A stretch of 64,000 nt of DNA from Gp6-AA40 sp963772955 (GTDB taxonomy: Bacteria; Acidobacteriota; Vicinamibacteria; Vicinamibacterales; UBA2999). Location: the NCBI GenBank assembly GCA_963772955.1, contig CAVYZF010000009.1, forward strand, positions 1,054,001 to 1,118,000, in the 5' to 3' direction. A model generated the notes under the pieces. It was not told the DNA's origin, did no database searches, and saw nothing but the letters and a program-made list of their open reading frames with translations. A program made the translations under genes and the position numbers. Shown in pieces: positions 48,971 to 57,789 of the stretch (position 1 is its first letter; the number at the start of each line of letters is the position of its first letter).

Positions 48971-49999
48971 ATGCCCAGGTCTGGAACCGTCGGCGGCATC
49001 GTCGTAGTGGCAGTCGCGGTCACCGCATCCGTCGTCGTGGATTCACAAGAAGGCAGTCGAACCCCGGCTGCCAGGGCGGCGACGGCCAGGCCCTATACAG
49101 CTCCCAAGACCCCGTGGGGCGACCCGGATCTGCAGGGCGGCTGGACCAACGTCAACGAGAACGGCATTCCCTTCGAGCGGCCCGACGCACTGGCTGGCAA
49201 ACAGCTCGAGGCCGTTGACGACTCCGAGCTCGCCGAGCTGGACAAGGAGCGCGACGAGGCGCGGCTGAAAGGCGCGGCTGCGATCGGTGGTCGTGAAACG
49301 GGCGCGGGCCCGGTCCACTGGTACGAGCACTACGGTGCGAAGAACAGCCGCGCCTGGATGGTCATCGATCCACCCGACGGTCGAATCCCACCGCAGACGC
49401 AAGCGGCGATCGCACGGCTCGGCGGACGCGCGGGGGGACGAGGCGGCCGCGCCGGCGGTGAAGGCGGTCGCGCCGACTCATGGCTGGATCGCAGCCTCTA
49501 CGACCGCTGCATCACTCGCGGACTACCTGGCTCGATGATGCCGGCGATCTACGGCAATGCGTACGACATCACGCAGGCGCCCGGCATCGTGGCGATCCGC
49601 TACGAGATGATTCACGAGACGCGCATCGTCCGGCTCGACGCGAGCCCGCGCACGGGCCTCAGGACTCACATGGGCGATCCGCGCGGCCATTTCGAGGGCG
49701 ATACGCTCGTCGTGGAAACAACGAATTTCGATTCACGCTCGGCCTATCGCAATGGCACGCCGACGATGAAGCTGGTCGAGCGGTTCAAGCCGGTCGCTGC
49801 CGACAGGATCGACTGGTCGATGACAGTCGATGATGGGCAGACCTGGACGACGCCCTGGACCTTCGCGATGACGCTCACGGCGGACCCGCATCAGCCGCTC
49901 TTTGAGTACGCGTGCCATGAAGGCAACTACGCGATGCGCAACATCCTCAGCGCTGCTCGCGCGGAGGAAGCCGCGGCGTCCGGCGGATCGCAGAAGTAA
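48971..49999 (+). CDS. secreted HEGNYG-family protein with Gly-rich insert
   Basis: 342 residues; signal-like N-terminus (to about 25). It shares the family's core with 5984-7027: WGDPDLQGGWTNVNENGIPFERP, MVIDPPDGRIPP, YDITQAPGIVAIRYEMIHETRIV, GHFEGDTLVVETTNFDSRSAY, LVERFKPVAADRIDWSMTVDDGQTWTTPW and FEYACHEGNYAMRNIL. A low-complexity stretch (GGRAGGRGGRAGGEGGRADS) lies between strands. The function is unknown. RBS AGGAGGCC precedes ATG 48971; the promoter is presumably in the about 40 bp after the repeat array or inside it. Confidence 0.78.
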   Translation: MPRSGTVGGIVVVAVAVTASVVVDSQEGSRTPAARAATARPYTAPKTPWGDPDLQGGWTNVNENGIPFERPDALAGKQLEAVDDSELAELDKERDEARLKGAAAIGGRETGAGPVHWYEHYGAKNSRAWMVIDPPDGRIPPQTQAAIARLGGRAGGRGGRAGGEGGRADSWLDRSLYDRCITRGLPGSMMPAIYGNAYDITQAPGIVAIRYEMIHETRIVRLDASPRTGLRTHMGDPRGHFEGDTLVVETTNFDSRSAYRNGTPTMKLVERFKPVAADRIDWSMTVDDGQTWTTPWTFAMTLTADPHQPLFEYACHEGNYAMRNILSAARAEEAAASGGSQK

Positions 50000-50042
50000 G
50001 CAGCCGACGTAATTTTCAGCCGCTGCTCCGATCCGGGACACA

Positions 50043-53024
50043 TTGGCCCTCATTCGGGCCTATGTGCGAGCCGCCTGGTTTGGTTCAAACCATTCTCTAG
50101 TAGTCACTTATGCGAGGAACCACTGTGGTGGTCCTCGTCTTGCTCTTCCGGCCTCCGTGACAACAGGGTCGGGGTCTGCCTCGAAATCGGAGTGGACTCT
50201 TGCACGGTACCCGGGTGTTTACGTCACCTCGGCTATAGCGGTAACCGCCCCCTTGCTCTTGGGTCTCGCGGGATGGCCGCCGTCCGCCCGCGCGCTTGAA
50301 GTCGTTGGTCTGATGCTCGCGGCAATCGCCGGGGCCGCGCTCGATCGGCGCCGATCACGAACGAAGGCTTCTGCAACGGCCTTCGTGGTGGACTTTGCCG
50401 CGCTGCTGCTCGGCGGTCGCGCCGTGGCAACGATCGTCGCAACTCTCGGCGTGGCGCTGCGCAACTTTACCGGGTCGACGCGCCGTCGGATGTTCACGAA
50501 CGCGGCCGTCATCGTCGCGTCGATCCAGTCTGCTGGTTTCGTCCACGCACACCTGGGGGGGACGACGGGTCGTTTCGAATGGCCGTGGCAAGGCGTGCCC
50601 ATCGCCGCCGCCGCTGTCGCCTACTGCCTTGTTCGGTACGCGCTGGTGGAGTGCGTTATTCCGTTTGTCACGCGACAGCCGCTCAACCTGTCATGGCCGC
50701 GGCTCGTCGTGAGGGACTTTCCCGATTTCATCCTGGCAGCCGTCGTGTCGGTGGTGGTCGTTGCCGCTATTGAACATCGCCTGTGGGGATTGCTGTTCGC
50801 GGCCGCGATGCCGCTCGTCTTCGTCTATCGAACGCACTTCCGTCACCTCGATCGCCTCGAGCGCGAGCAGCGGCATCACGACGTGATCGAGTTCCTCGAT
50901 CAGGGGATATGCGTCCTCGATGGGAAGGGTCAGATCACGCTCTGGAATGACGCGCTCCAGCGGATAGTCGATTGTCCGCGCGAGCGCGCGCTCGGCCGGA
51001 CGCTCGAAGCGGCGTTGCCGATGCTCTCAAAGACGGAGTTCCGGCGAGCGTTCGACGAGGCCCTGCGTCACTGGCGTCCGCAGATGCTGTCTCGCTTTGC
51101 GTTGCCGGTGTCCGAGGGCATTCGGCTCCTGCAGGTCAAGATCCACCCCGAAGCCGACTGCGTCACGGTCCTCTGGAACGACATTACCGATCGGTCGCGA
51201 GCGGACCAGGCGCTGCAGCGCAGCGAGGAGCGCTTCGCGTTGATGCAGGCGGGAGCCAACGACGGCCTCTGGGAGTGGGAGATTCGCAGCCAGGAAGTCC
51301 ATTTCTCGGCACGATGGCGGGCGCTCCTGGGGCTGCCGACAAGGAGTGGCACCGGGTCGCTCGATGACTGGCTGGGCCGGGTTCATCCCGATGACCTCGA
51401 CGCGTTGTGGGAAGCGATCAAAGCGCACTTGTACGGGAAGACCGCGCACCTGCACCACGAACATCGCGTGCGGCATGAGAACGGCACCTACAGGCGGTTT
51501 CTGTGTCGAGGCCTCGCTGCACGTGGACCGCGCGGGCGGGCGGCGCGCATCGCGGGCTCGTTGACCGATGTCACCGAACGCGCGACGGCGATGGATTTGC
51601 TGCGCAGCCTTGGGTTTCGTGATCCACTGACCGGGTTGTGCAACCGTACGGTGTTCGTGGAAGGGCTCGGCGAGCGGCTCGAAGAATTCAAGCAGCACCG
51701 CGGACGCCGATTCGCTGCGCTGTATCTCGATCTCGATCGATTCAAGGTCGTCAACGACAGCCTCGGTCATCTGGTTGGTGACGAGCTGCTCACTGCGGTG
51801 TCCCGCCGGCTCGAATCCTGCCTGCGCGAGGGCGATTCGCTCGCGCGGCTCGGAGGCGATGAGTTCGCGATCCTCCTGAACGGACTCGATGACGAAGGAC
51901 AGGCCAACGTCATTGCCTTCCGGATTCAGGATGCGCTCAGCGCGCCGTTTTCGATTGGCGGCCGCGAGGTGTTCACGTCGGCGAGCATCGGCATCGCATT
52001 CAGCGCCGCGCAGTACGCCAACCCTGAAGAGATGATGCGCGACGCCGACACGGCGATGTACCACGCCAAAGCGCGCGGCAAGGCTCGGCATGAGCTCTTC
52101 GATGCCGAGATGCACGCGCGCGCCCTCGATCGCCTCGGGCTTGAAAACGACCTGCGTCAAGCCGTGAAAGACAGCGAATTCGACGTCCATTACCAGCCGA
52201 TTGTGTCGCTGACGAGCGGAATGTGCGTCGGGTTCGAGGCTCTGGTTCGCTGGTCGCGCAACGGGCAGGCGACGTCGCCGGAGCAGTTCATCCCAGTCGC
52301 CGAGGAACTCGGACTGATCGAATCGCTCGGGACGTGGGTCCTTCAGGAGGCGTGCCGCACGTTCGCCGACTGGCAACAACGGTATCCGCGCTACGGCCTC
52401 GAGTGCATCAGCGTCAACGTATCGACGCGACAACTGATGCAGCCCAACTTCCTGCAGATCGTTGAGGAGGCCGTCCAGCGATCGGGGTTGACGCCATCGA
52501 ATCTTCGTCTCGAGATCACCGAGACCACCTTAATGGGGAGCCCGCAGATGGCGGCGGAAGCCCTGCGTGAGTTGAGAGACTTCGGCGTCAAGGTCTACCT
52601 CGACGACTTCGGCACCGGGTATTCGTCGCTCAGTCACTTGCACAAGTTGCCGGTCGACGCACTGAAAATCGATCGGTCGTTCGTCAGGAGCCTGCTGCTT
52701 CCCGAACGTCCCGCGATCGTCGAAAGCATCCTGGCGCTGGCGCGGACGCTCAACACCGGTGTCGTTGCGGAAGGCGTCGAGAGCGACCTGCAGGCGCAGG
52801 AACTCAAGCGGCTTGGATGCCGTCATGCGCAGGGTTTCTTCTTCTCGCCCCCACTCTCCAGTCCACGCGTCGAGCAGATGCTGGCATCGCGCCAGCCACT
52901 TGGTCAGAAGCAGGCCGAGAACCCCCACCGCGCCGACACGATTGGACGCGACCTCGAACCGTTCGTTGGTGCCGCGATCGAGTGGCCCGAGGTGCCTGCA
53001 AAAGCGCGAGCGTCCGCGCTTTGA
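50043..53024 (+). CDS. membrane PAS-GGDEF-EAL cyclic-di-GMP protein
   Basis: 993 residues. The start is uncertain: TTG 50043 gives a non-protein-like leader and GTG 50157 is a better one. About eight membrane helices (60-275) form the sensor. PAS 1 (about 285-400) and PAS 2 (about 405-520) follow. The GGDEF domain (525-690) has RLGGDEFAIL, an intact active site, and DPLTGLCNRTVF. The EAL domain (705-955) has GFEALVRW, NVSTRQLM, EITETTLMG, YLDDFGTGYSSLSHL, KIDRSFV, EGVESDLQ and LGCRHAQGFFFSPPL, so it is likely active too. It makes or degrades c-di-GMP. Its 3' end overlaps the convergent protease gene. Confidence 0.88.
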   Translation: MALIRAYVRAAWFGSNHSLVVTYARNHCGGPRLALPASVTTGSGSASKSEWTLARYPGVYVTSAIAVTAPLLLGLAGWPPSARALEVVGLMLAAIAGAALDRRRSRTKASATAFVVDFAALLLGGRAVATIVATLGVALRNFTGSTRRRMFTNAAVIVASIQSAGFVHAHLGGTTGRFEWPWQGVPIAAAAVAYCLVRYALVECVIPFVTRQPLNLSWPRLVVRDFPDFILAAVVSVVVVAAIEHRLWGLLFAAAMPLVFVYRTHFRHLDRLEREQRHHDVIEFLDQGICVLDGKGQITLWNDALQRIVDCPRERALGRTLEAALPMLSKTEFRRAFDEALRHWRPQMLSRFALPVSEGIRLLQVKIHPEADCVTVLWNDITDRSRADQALQRSEERFALMQAGANDGLWEWEIRSQEVHFSARWRALLGLPTRSGTGSLDDWLGRVHPDDLDALWEAIKAHLYGKTAHLHHEHRVRHENGTYRRFLCRGLAARGPRGRAARIAGSLTDVTERATAMDLLRSLGFRDPLTGLCNRTVFVEGLGERLEEFKQHRGRRFAALYLDLDRFKVVNDSLGHLVGDELLTAVSRRLESCLREGDSLARLGGDEFAILLNGLDDEGQANVIAFRIQDALSAPFSIGGREVFTSASIGIAFSAAQYANPEEMMRDADTAMYHAKARGKARHELFDAEMHARALDRLGLENDLRQAVKDSEFDVHYQPIVSLTSGMCVGFEALVRWSRNGQATSPEQFIPVAEELGLIESLGTWVLQEACRTFADWQQRYPRYGLECISVNVSTRQLMQPNFLQIVEEAVQRSGLTPSNLRLEITETTLMGSPQMAAEALRELRDFGVKVYLDDFGTGYSSLSHLHKLPVDALKIDRSFVRSLLLPERPAIVESILALARTLNTGVVAEGVESDLQAQELKRLGCRHAQGFFFSPPLSSPRVEQMLASRQPLGQKQAENPHRADTIGRDLEPFVGAAIEWPEVPAKARASAL

Positions 53025-53658
53025 TCGCAGCGATCTCCCGCGGCCGGAAGATCCAGTCGTCGATCTGATGCCGACGGATCTCAGCCGCCGACCACACCGG
53101 GCGCATCAGACCGTTCGCGCCATGTGCGCCCGTCGCCATCAGCAGATGGCCCAGTTCGTGTGCGATGGCGCGCCCGAGCAGCGCCCGGGCGTCCGTGCCG
53201 GTCTGCTCGGCCATCCAGTTGACGCGATCGATGTAGATCGTCGCGAGCACACCGGTCCCCGTCTGCGAGTTGATCATCGCGTCGCCGAGTGGGAGCACGC
53301 GGCGGGATCCATCGGCCACGGCGTCAGCGCGGATGATTCGGACTGCGAGTTCTCCCGGTGCGAGCGGCGTCTCGCAGGCAGGCGCGCGCCGCGCGTCGGA
53401 TGGCGACGCGGGCCCGGTGCAGGTTTTCCACACCAGGTCCACCGCCGCGGCGGACACGATCGATGCGGCGACTGCGAGAGACGGGCGCCGCTCGGCATCG
53501 GTTGCGCCGGTGCTGTCGTAGACTCGGACGGTGACTTCCGTGAAGAGCGTCGCCGCCGCGAACGCCGGCAGTTGTAACGACGACATCACGACCACGAGCG
53601 ACAAGGCACAGCGACCAGTCGTCACCAGCTCCAGCGGATTCGCAAGCGGTATGCTCAT
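52804..53658 (-). CDS. secreted HExxH protease-like protein
   Basis: ATG 53658 starts a leader MSIPLANPLELVTTGRCALS and then a signal sequence ending AFA. The body has VTVRVYDSTGATDAERRPSLAVAASIVSAAAVDLVWKTCTG, GVLATIYIDRVNWMAEQ and the zinc motif AIAHELGHLLMATGAHGANGLMRPVWS: HExxH with a third His (HxxGxxH-like spacing), as in metzincins. It probably folds as a compact metalloprotease. The frame runs 221 bp into the EAL gene on the other strand; conservation after LALLQA is not visible, so the true end may be earlier. Confidence 0.65.
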   Translation of the reverse strand: MSIPLANPLELVTTGRCALSLVVVMSSLQLPAFAAATLFTEVTVRVYDSTGATDAERRPSLAVAASIVSAAAVDLVWKTCTGPASPSDARRAPACETPLAPGELAVRIIRADAVADGSRRVLPLGDAMINSQTGTGVLATIYIDRVNWMAEQTGTDARALLGRAIAHELGHLLMATGAHGANGLMRPVWSAAEIRRHQIDDWIFRPREIAAIKARTLALLQAPRATRSRHQRTVRGRVQSCRRGGGSRPASDQVAGAMPASARRVDWRVGARRRNPAHDGIQAA

Positions 53659-53792
53659 GTCCGCCACTGTGACGCGCGGTCTCAGGTGCCTCAACGCATC
53701 AGGAGGTGACCTGAGGTGACATGTTGGTGACTTGTCACTGCGACATCGCGCAGGACTCTTCTCAAGCGTCCGCAGGTACGGCATAAAGACCC

Positions 53793-55565
53793 ATGGACAG
53801 CGAGGTGCTTCGATTCGCGTCGTTCGAGCTCGATTGCCGCTCGCGCGAACTGCGCGAGGGCGCGCGACGAGTGCGGCTGCAGGATCAGCCGTTCGAGATT
53901 CTTCGTCTCATGCTCGATCGCCCGGGCGACGTCATCACCCGCGACGAGATCCGCCGTCGGCTCTGGCCAGAGGGTACCTTCGTCGATTTCGAGCACAGCC
54001 TGAACGCCGCCATCAAACGCCTCCGCGCGGCGCTCGGCGACGATGCGGATCATCCGACGTTCGTGGAGACGGTGCCGCGACGCGGCTATCGGTTCATCGC
54101 GCACATCGATCGTGGCCAGACCGGTGCGCGAACGGTGTCTGCGCCACCGACTCGCCTCGTGGTGTTGCCCTTCAGCAACCTGAGCGAGGACAGCAGCCAG
54201 GAGTACTTCGCCGATGGCTTGACCGAGGAGTTGATCGCGCAGCTCGGTCCGCTCTGCCGCGGCAAGGTTGGTGTGATCGCGCGCTGGTCGTCGATGGTGT
54301 TCAAGGGGAGCCTGCAGCGTGCGCGAGAGATCGGGGAGGCATTGCGCGCGGACCATCTGCTCGAAGGAAGTGTGCGGAGAGATGGACCCCGTGTCCGCAT
54401 CATCGCCCGTCTGATCGAAACCGCCGGCGAATCCGAGCTGTGGTCGAAGACCTACGAGCGTACGGCCGATGACTGGCTGGCGGTGCAGGCTGACGTCGCG
54501 AGTCTCGTCGCGCGCTCGCTGATTCAGGAACTCGTGCCCGGCGTGCACACCGGCAGGAGAGCCGACGAGAATCCGGCCGCGTATCAGGCGTATCTTCGCG
54601 GGCGCTATCACTGGGCCAAGCCGGGTGACAGCGGACTCGTCGAATCACTCGCCGGATTCGAGGAAGCGACCCGACTGGCGCCGGACTTCGCCGCGGCTCA
54701 CGGTGGGCTGGCGCGCGTGAGGCTCGGGAGCGCGGAGTACTACCACGAGCCGCCACGCCCGGCACTGCTCGCGGCGCGAGCGTCGGCGAATCGCGCGCTC
54801 GATCTCGATCCGTCAGTGTCAGAGGCCGTTGCCGTTCTTGCCGACACGTGGCGCATGCTGGAGATGGATTGGCCGGCGGCAGAGGCGGGCTACTTGAAGG
54901 CGCTGGCGCTCAACCCGAGCAACGAATTTGCCCTGCGCGAGTATGGAGTCACGCTCGCGGTGAGCTCACGGTTCGAGGACGCGGCGCGGTTCGTCGACCA
55001 GGCGTGCGAGATGGATCCGCTGTGTCTCATGGCGAACACCATGGCGGCATGGATTCGCTACCTGTCAGGCGACGTCGAGCGCGCAATCGATCGATGTCAT
55101 CACGCGCTGAGTCTGTTTCCTGAGTTCGCGCCCGCGAGGCGATTGCTTGGTGCGGCGTATCTCAGGGCAGGCGAGTGCGCGCGCGCCCGCGCGGCGCTGG
55201 ACTCGACAGCGCCCAACGACAGCGCGGATCCGATCCGTCTGGCCTGGCTCGCGCACGTGCAGGCACTGGGCGGCGCGCGCACCGATGCTCGCGAGTCGAT
55301 CGCGCAAGCGCTCTCATTGCAGGTGAGCCGATACGTGTCGCCGTATCACCTGGCGATTGCCTACGCCGGCCTCGAAGACCACGACTGCGCGTTTGCGGCG
55401 CTGCAACAGGCGTGGCTCGATCGCGATCCGGCCCTTGCCTTCGTCACGGTGGAGCCGCGACTCGAGTCGCTGCGCGGTGACCGGCGATATGCTGAGGTGG
55501 TCGAACGGCTCAATCTACAGTCCACAGTCCACGGTCTTCAGTCACGACCGCAGACCGGGGACTGA
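53793..55565 (+). CDS. CadC-type winged-helix regulator with TolB-like and TPR domains
   Basis: 590 residues. The N-terminal OmpR-like winged helix (5-100) has FASFELDCRSRELREGARRVRLQDQPFEILRLML, TRDEIRRRLWPEGTFVDFEHSLNAAIKRLRAALGDD and TVPRRGYRFIA. Next is an FlgO/TolB-like domain (VLPFSNLSEDSSQEYFADGLTEELIAQLG; 120-240), then TPR repeats to the end (ALNPSNEFALREYGVTLAVSSRFEDAARFVDQ). No membrane helix was seen. This architecture is common in Acidobacteria. It probably controls a nearby gene set by binding DNA in response to a signal; the target is unknown. Confidence 0.82.
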   Translation: MDSEVLRFASFELDCRSRELREGARRVRLQDQPFEILRLMLDRPGDVITRDEIRRRLWPEGTFVDFEHSLNAAIKRLRAALGDDADHPTFVETVPRRGYRFIAHIDRGQTGARTVSAPPTRLVVLPFSNLSEDSSQEYFADGLTEELIAQLGPLCRGKVGVIARWSSMVFKGSLQRAREIGEALRADHLLEGSVRRDGPRVRIIARLIETAGESELWSKTYERTADDWLAVQADVASLVARSLIQELVPGVHTGRRADENPAAYQAYLRGRYHWAKPGDSGLVESLAGFEEATRLAPDFAAAHGGLARVRLGSAEYYHEPPRPALLAARASANRALDLDPSVSEAVAVLADTWRMLEMDWPAAEAGYLKALALNPSNEFALREYGVTLAVSSRFEDAARFVDQACEMDPLCLMANTMAAWIRYLSGDVERAIDRCHHALSLFPEFAPARRLLGAAYLRAGECARARAALDSTAPNDSADPIRLAWLAHVQALGGARTDARESIAQALSLQVSRYVSPYHLAIAYAGLEDHDCAFAALQQAWLDRDPALAFVTVEPRLESLRGDRRYAEVVERLNLQSTVHGLQSRPQTGD

Positions 55566-55576
55566 GGACCGGGGAC
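55510..55576. repeat. CAGTCCACAGTCC / GGGACTGAGGACCGGGGAC inverted microrepeat
   Basis: CAGTCCACAGTCCACGGTCT faces AGACCGGGGACTGAGGACCG. The tract codes for the last residues of the TPR protein and touches the stop of the convergent DUF169 gene. Confidence 0.7.
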
Positions 55577-56284
55577 TACGCAGTAGCCAGCGCCGCGCGT
55601 CGTCCCTGGTGGTATTCGGCGAGCTGCGCGTTTGCCGAAACGATCGTGTCGAGCTCGCCGACGATCGCCTGAAGATCCGTTCCCGAGACGACGGTGTAGA
55701 ACAGATCGTCGGCGATGCCGGTGTAGACGCGGTTGCCGATACATCCGAGGCTCGACGCGACCCCGCCAGACAGATGCGGCCGGAATCGCCATGCACGTCG
55801 GACGGCCGAGCAGCGGCAGCACCGGCTTCGCCGCCCGCGTGGCGGCCTCGTGGAGCAGCATCAGTCTCGCCGGCGTGCCGGCAAAGAGAATCGCATCGGG
55901 AGCCACCGGCGTCTGCGAGAGCGGCGCATACACCGTCACCGGCGGCGTCTTCGGCAGCCGGGGTACGCCCGGGACTTCTTCCATCTTGATGTAGCCGATG
56001 TCGACCATCAGTCCGAGCGTACCGGTCAGTTCGGCCTCGCGCTCCGGCGGCAGCGGGATGTTGTGCGTGTAGCTCCCGATCGGGCAGTTGTGGTGGTCGG
56101 AAGGCACTGTGTAGAACACCTGTCCTTCCGCCGCGAGCCGCCAGAAGCTGCAGCCGGACGGCTGCGATCCTGATAGTTGGAGCACTCCATCGGGTGGCGT
56201 CTCGCGAAACGCGACCGCCACGGGACGACGGGACAGCTGCAGGACATCCGTCAACCGTCTCTCAATCTGCGCGAAATCAGTCAT
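55576..56284 (-). pseudogene. DUF169-family protein, one frameshift near 55778
   Basis: ATG 56284 starts IERRLTDVLQLSRRPVAVAF, then QPSGCSFWRLAAEGQVFYTVPSDHHNCPIGSYTHNI, VPRLPKTPPVTVYAPLSQTPVAPDAILFAGTPARLMLLHEAATRAA and LGRPTCMAIPAA, all typical of DUF169. At 55778 one extra base disrupts the frame; corrected, it continues LSGGVASSLGCIGNRVYTGIADDLFYTVVSG, ending HQGRRAALATA and stop. The cysteines (CSFW, NCPIG, GCIGN) could bind an Fe-S cluster. Because both halves match the family, the indel may be a sequencing error. The function is not established. Confidence 0.8.
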
Positions 56285-56295
56285 AGGACGAACGA

Positions 56296-56340
56296 TATCA
56301 GTGAACTGTGAACTGCGAACTGCCTACCGGCTACCGCCCT
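56296..56340. repeat. GTGAACT/GCGAACTGCC microrepeat
   Basis: GTGAACTGTGAACTGCGAAC, then CTGCCTACCGGCTACCGCCC: two short tandem types side by side. The second half encodes the last residues of the PabC-like gene, which reads VLAGR and stop. Confidence 0.65.
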
Positions 56341-56975
56341 GCCAGCACCGCCTCTACCCATCTCCTGACGCTATTGATCAACCACAGTCGCGACGCTGAT
56401 GCGATGTCCGCTTTTGTGAGGATGCGCTCTCGAATTGTGCCCGCTTCGATTTGCTCGGCTCGAAACGTGCCGCCAAGAAGGCCGGATGACAGCGGCGGCG
56501 TGTAGCGCACGCCATCGATCTCCGCCACCACATTTCCGATGGTGGACTCGGTGACCTCTCCACGCTCGTTCCACAGCAGCACGTCGTCGAGGCCTGGTTG
56601 CGCGCGTTTGGCGTCTTCGTAGACCAGGCGACGCGTGGTCTTGTGCCGGATGAACGGATCGAGCGGGTCGATCGGCTCGAGGGCGAAGTCCACGCGCCAT
56701 GGGCGCGTCTCGTCGTCGTGCGGCGTGCATTCGATCGTCGGGCGTCCATCGACAGACAGGAGCAGGCGCAGACGCCAGCATTCTTGCGGGTGCTCGCGTG
56801 CCACCGCAGCGAGGGCCTCGCGGACGGTTGATTCGCTCCATTGGTAGGCGAAGTACCGGGCCGCTTCGGCCATCCGGGCCATGTGCCGTTCGAGTCGCTC
56901 CACGCGGCCGTGTTCGAGGCGCATGGTCTCGAGCAGCGAGAACGATGCCCGGGGCGCCGGGGCCACGCTATCCAT
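56331..56975 (-). CDS. PabC-like aminotransferase class IV (aminodeoxychorismate lyase)
   Basis: 214 residues. FSLLETMRLEHGRVERLERHMARMAEAARYFAY is the start of the PabC-type half, then RRLVYEDAK with the PLP Lys, DDVLLWNERGEVTESTIGNVVAEIDG, and PPLSSGLLGGTFRAEQIEAGTIRERILTKADIASASRLWLINSVRRWV. The enzyme removes pyruvate from aminodeoxychorismate to give p-aminobenzoate for folate. In many relatives this is the C-terminal half of a PabB-PabC fusion. Here the upstream PabB half is absent and the microrepeat at 57001 begins 25 bp before the start, so it may be a fragment; it could still act alone. Confidence 0.75.
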   Translation of the reverse strand: MDSVAPAPRASFSLLETMRLEHGRVERLERHMARMAEAARYFAYQWSESTVREALAAVAREHPQECWRLRLLLSVDGRPTIECTPHDDETRPWRVDFALEPIDPLDPFIRHKTTRRLVYEDAKRAQPGLDDVLLWNERGEVTESTIGNVVAEIDGVRYTPPLSSGLLGGTFRAEQIEAGTIRERILTKADIASASRLWLINSVRRWVEAVLAGR

Positions 56976-57000
56976 AGGCTTCTATTCTGAACGACAATTT

Positions 57001-57103
57001 GAGTTGCTGGGTGGCTCGGTAGCTGCGTAGCTAGGCAAGAACCCCAGCCACCGAGCTACCCAGCTACCGAGGGCTACCCAGCTACCCAGCTACCTAGAAA
57101 CCC
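57001..57103. repeat. AGCTACC/GGTAGCT long hairpin
   Basis: CTGGGTGGCTCGGTAGCTGCGTAGCT in the left arm is inverted in CCCAGCTACCGAGGGCTACCC in the right. It consists of 8-9 bp units. It lies between the divergent PabC and response-regulator genes and ends 3 bp before the regulator start, so it forms the whole 5' leader and promoter space. Confidence 0.88.
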
Positions 57104-57105
57104 AA

Positions 57106-57789
57106 ATGAGAATCCTGGTAGTCGAGGACGAATCGAAAGTGGCCGATGCCCTGCGCGAAGGCCTGGAGGATGAACGGTACGACGTGGTGGTCGAGCGCAC
57201 TGGTGAAGGGGCGTTCTTTCGCGTCAATACGGAGACCTTTGACGTGGTGCTCCTGGACCTGACGCTGCCCGGCCGCGATGGCCTCGAGATCCTGCGCGCG
57301 CTTCGTCAGCGTCGCATGGAGACGCCTGTTCTTGTGCTCACCGCGCGCGACTCGCTCGAGGATCGCGTGACCGGTCTCGACGCGGGCGCCGACGACTATC
57401 TGGTCAAGCCGTTCGCGTTTGCCGAGCTGCTCGCGCGAATCCGCGCGCTGGTCAGGCGCGGTCGCGTCGCCGATGCGCCGAAGCTTGGGGTGGGTGATCT
57501 CGAAATGGATCTCGTCACGCGCAAGGTGCTGCGAAGCGGAAAGCCGGTCGACCTCACTGTGCGTGAATTCGAGCTGCTTGAATTCCTGATGCGCTACCAG
57601 GGCCAGGTCGTCTCGCGGGAAACGCTGGCGCGCGACGTCTGGAAGGAAACCGCGCGCACCACGCCGCTCGACAACGTGATCGACGTGCACATCGCGCGAC
57701 TGCGCCGCAAGGTCGATCTCGAGCACACCGTGAAGTTGATCCACACGGTGCGTGGCGTCGGGTTCATGCTGCGGGAGGGTGAGCCGTGA
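57106..57789 (+). CDS. OmpR-family response regulator
   Basis: 227 residues. The receiver domain begins RILVVEDESKVADALREGLE (acidic pair), with the phospho-acceptor Asp in FDVVLLDLTLPGRDGLEILR, the Thr of VLTARDS and the Lys of DDYLVKPFAF. The winged helix reads LGVGDLEMDLVTRKVLRSGKPVDLTVREFELLEFLMRY and RLRRKVD, LIHTVRGVGFML. It overlaps the histidine kinase by GTGA, so both are made together. The signal is unknown; such pairs near metal or tetrapyrrole genes often respond to metals, and it might control the chelatase cluster downstream. Confidence 0.9.
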   Translation: MRILVVEDESKVADALREGLEDERYDVVVERTGEGAFFRVNTETFDVVLLDLTLPGRDGLEILRALRQRRMETPVLVLTARDSLEDRVTGLDAGADDYLVKPFAFAELLARIRALVRRGRVADAPKLGVGDLEMDLVTRKVLRSGKPVDLTVREFELLEFLMRYQGQVVSRETLARDVWKETARTTPLDNVIDVHIARLRRKVDLEHTVKLIHTVRGVGFMLREGEP

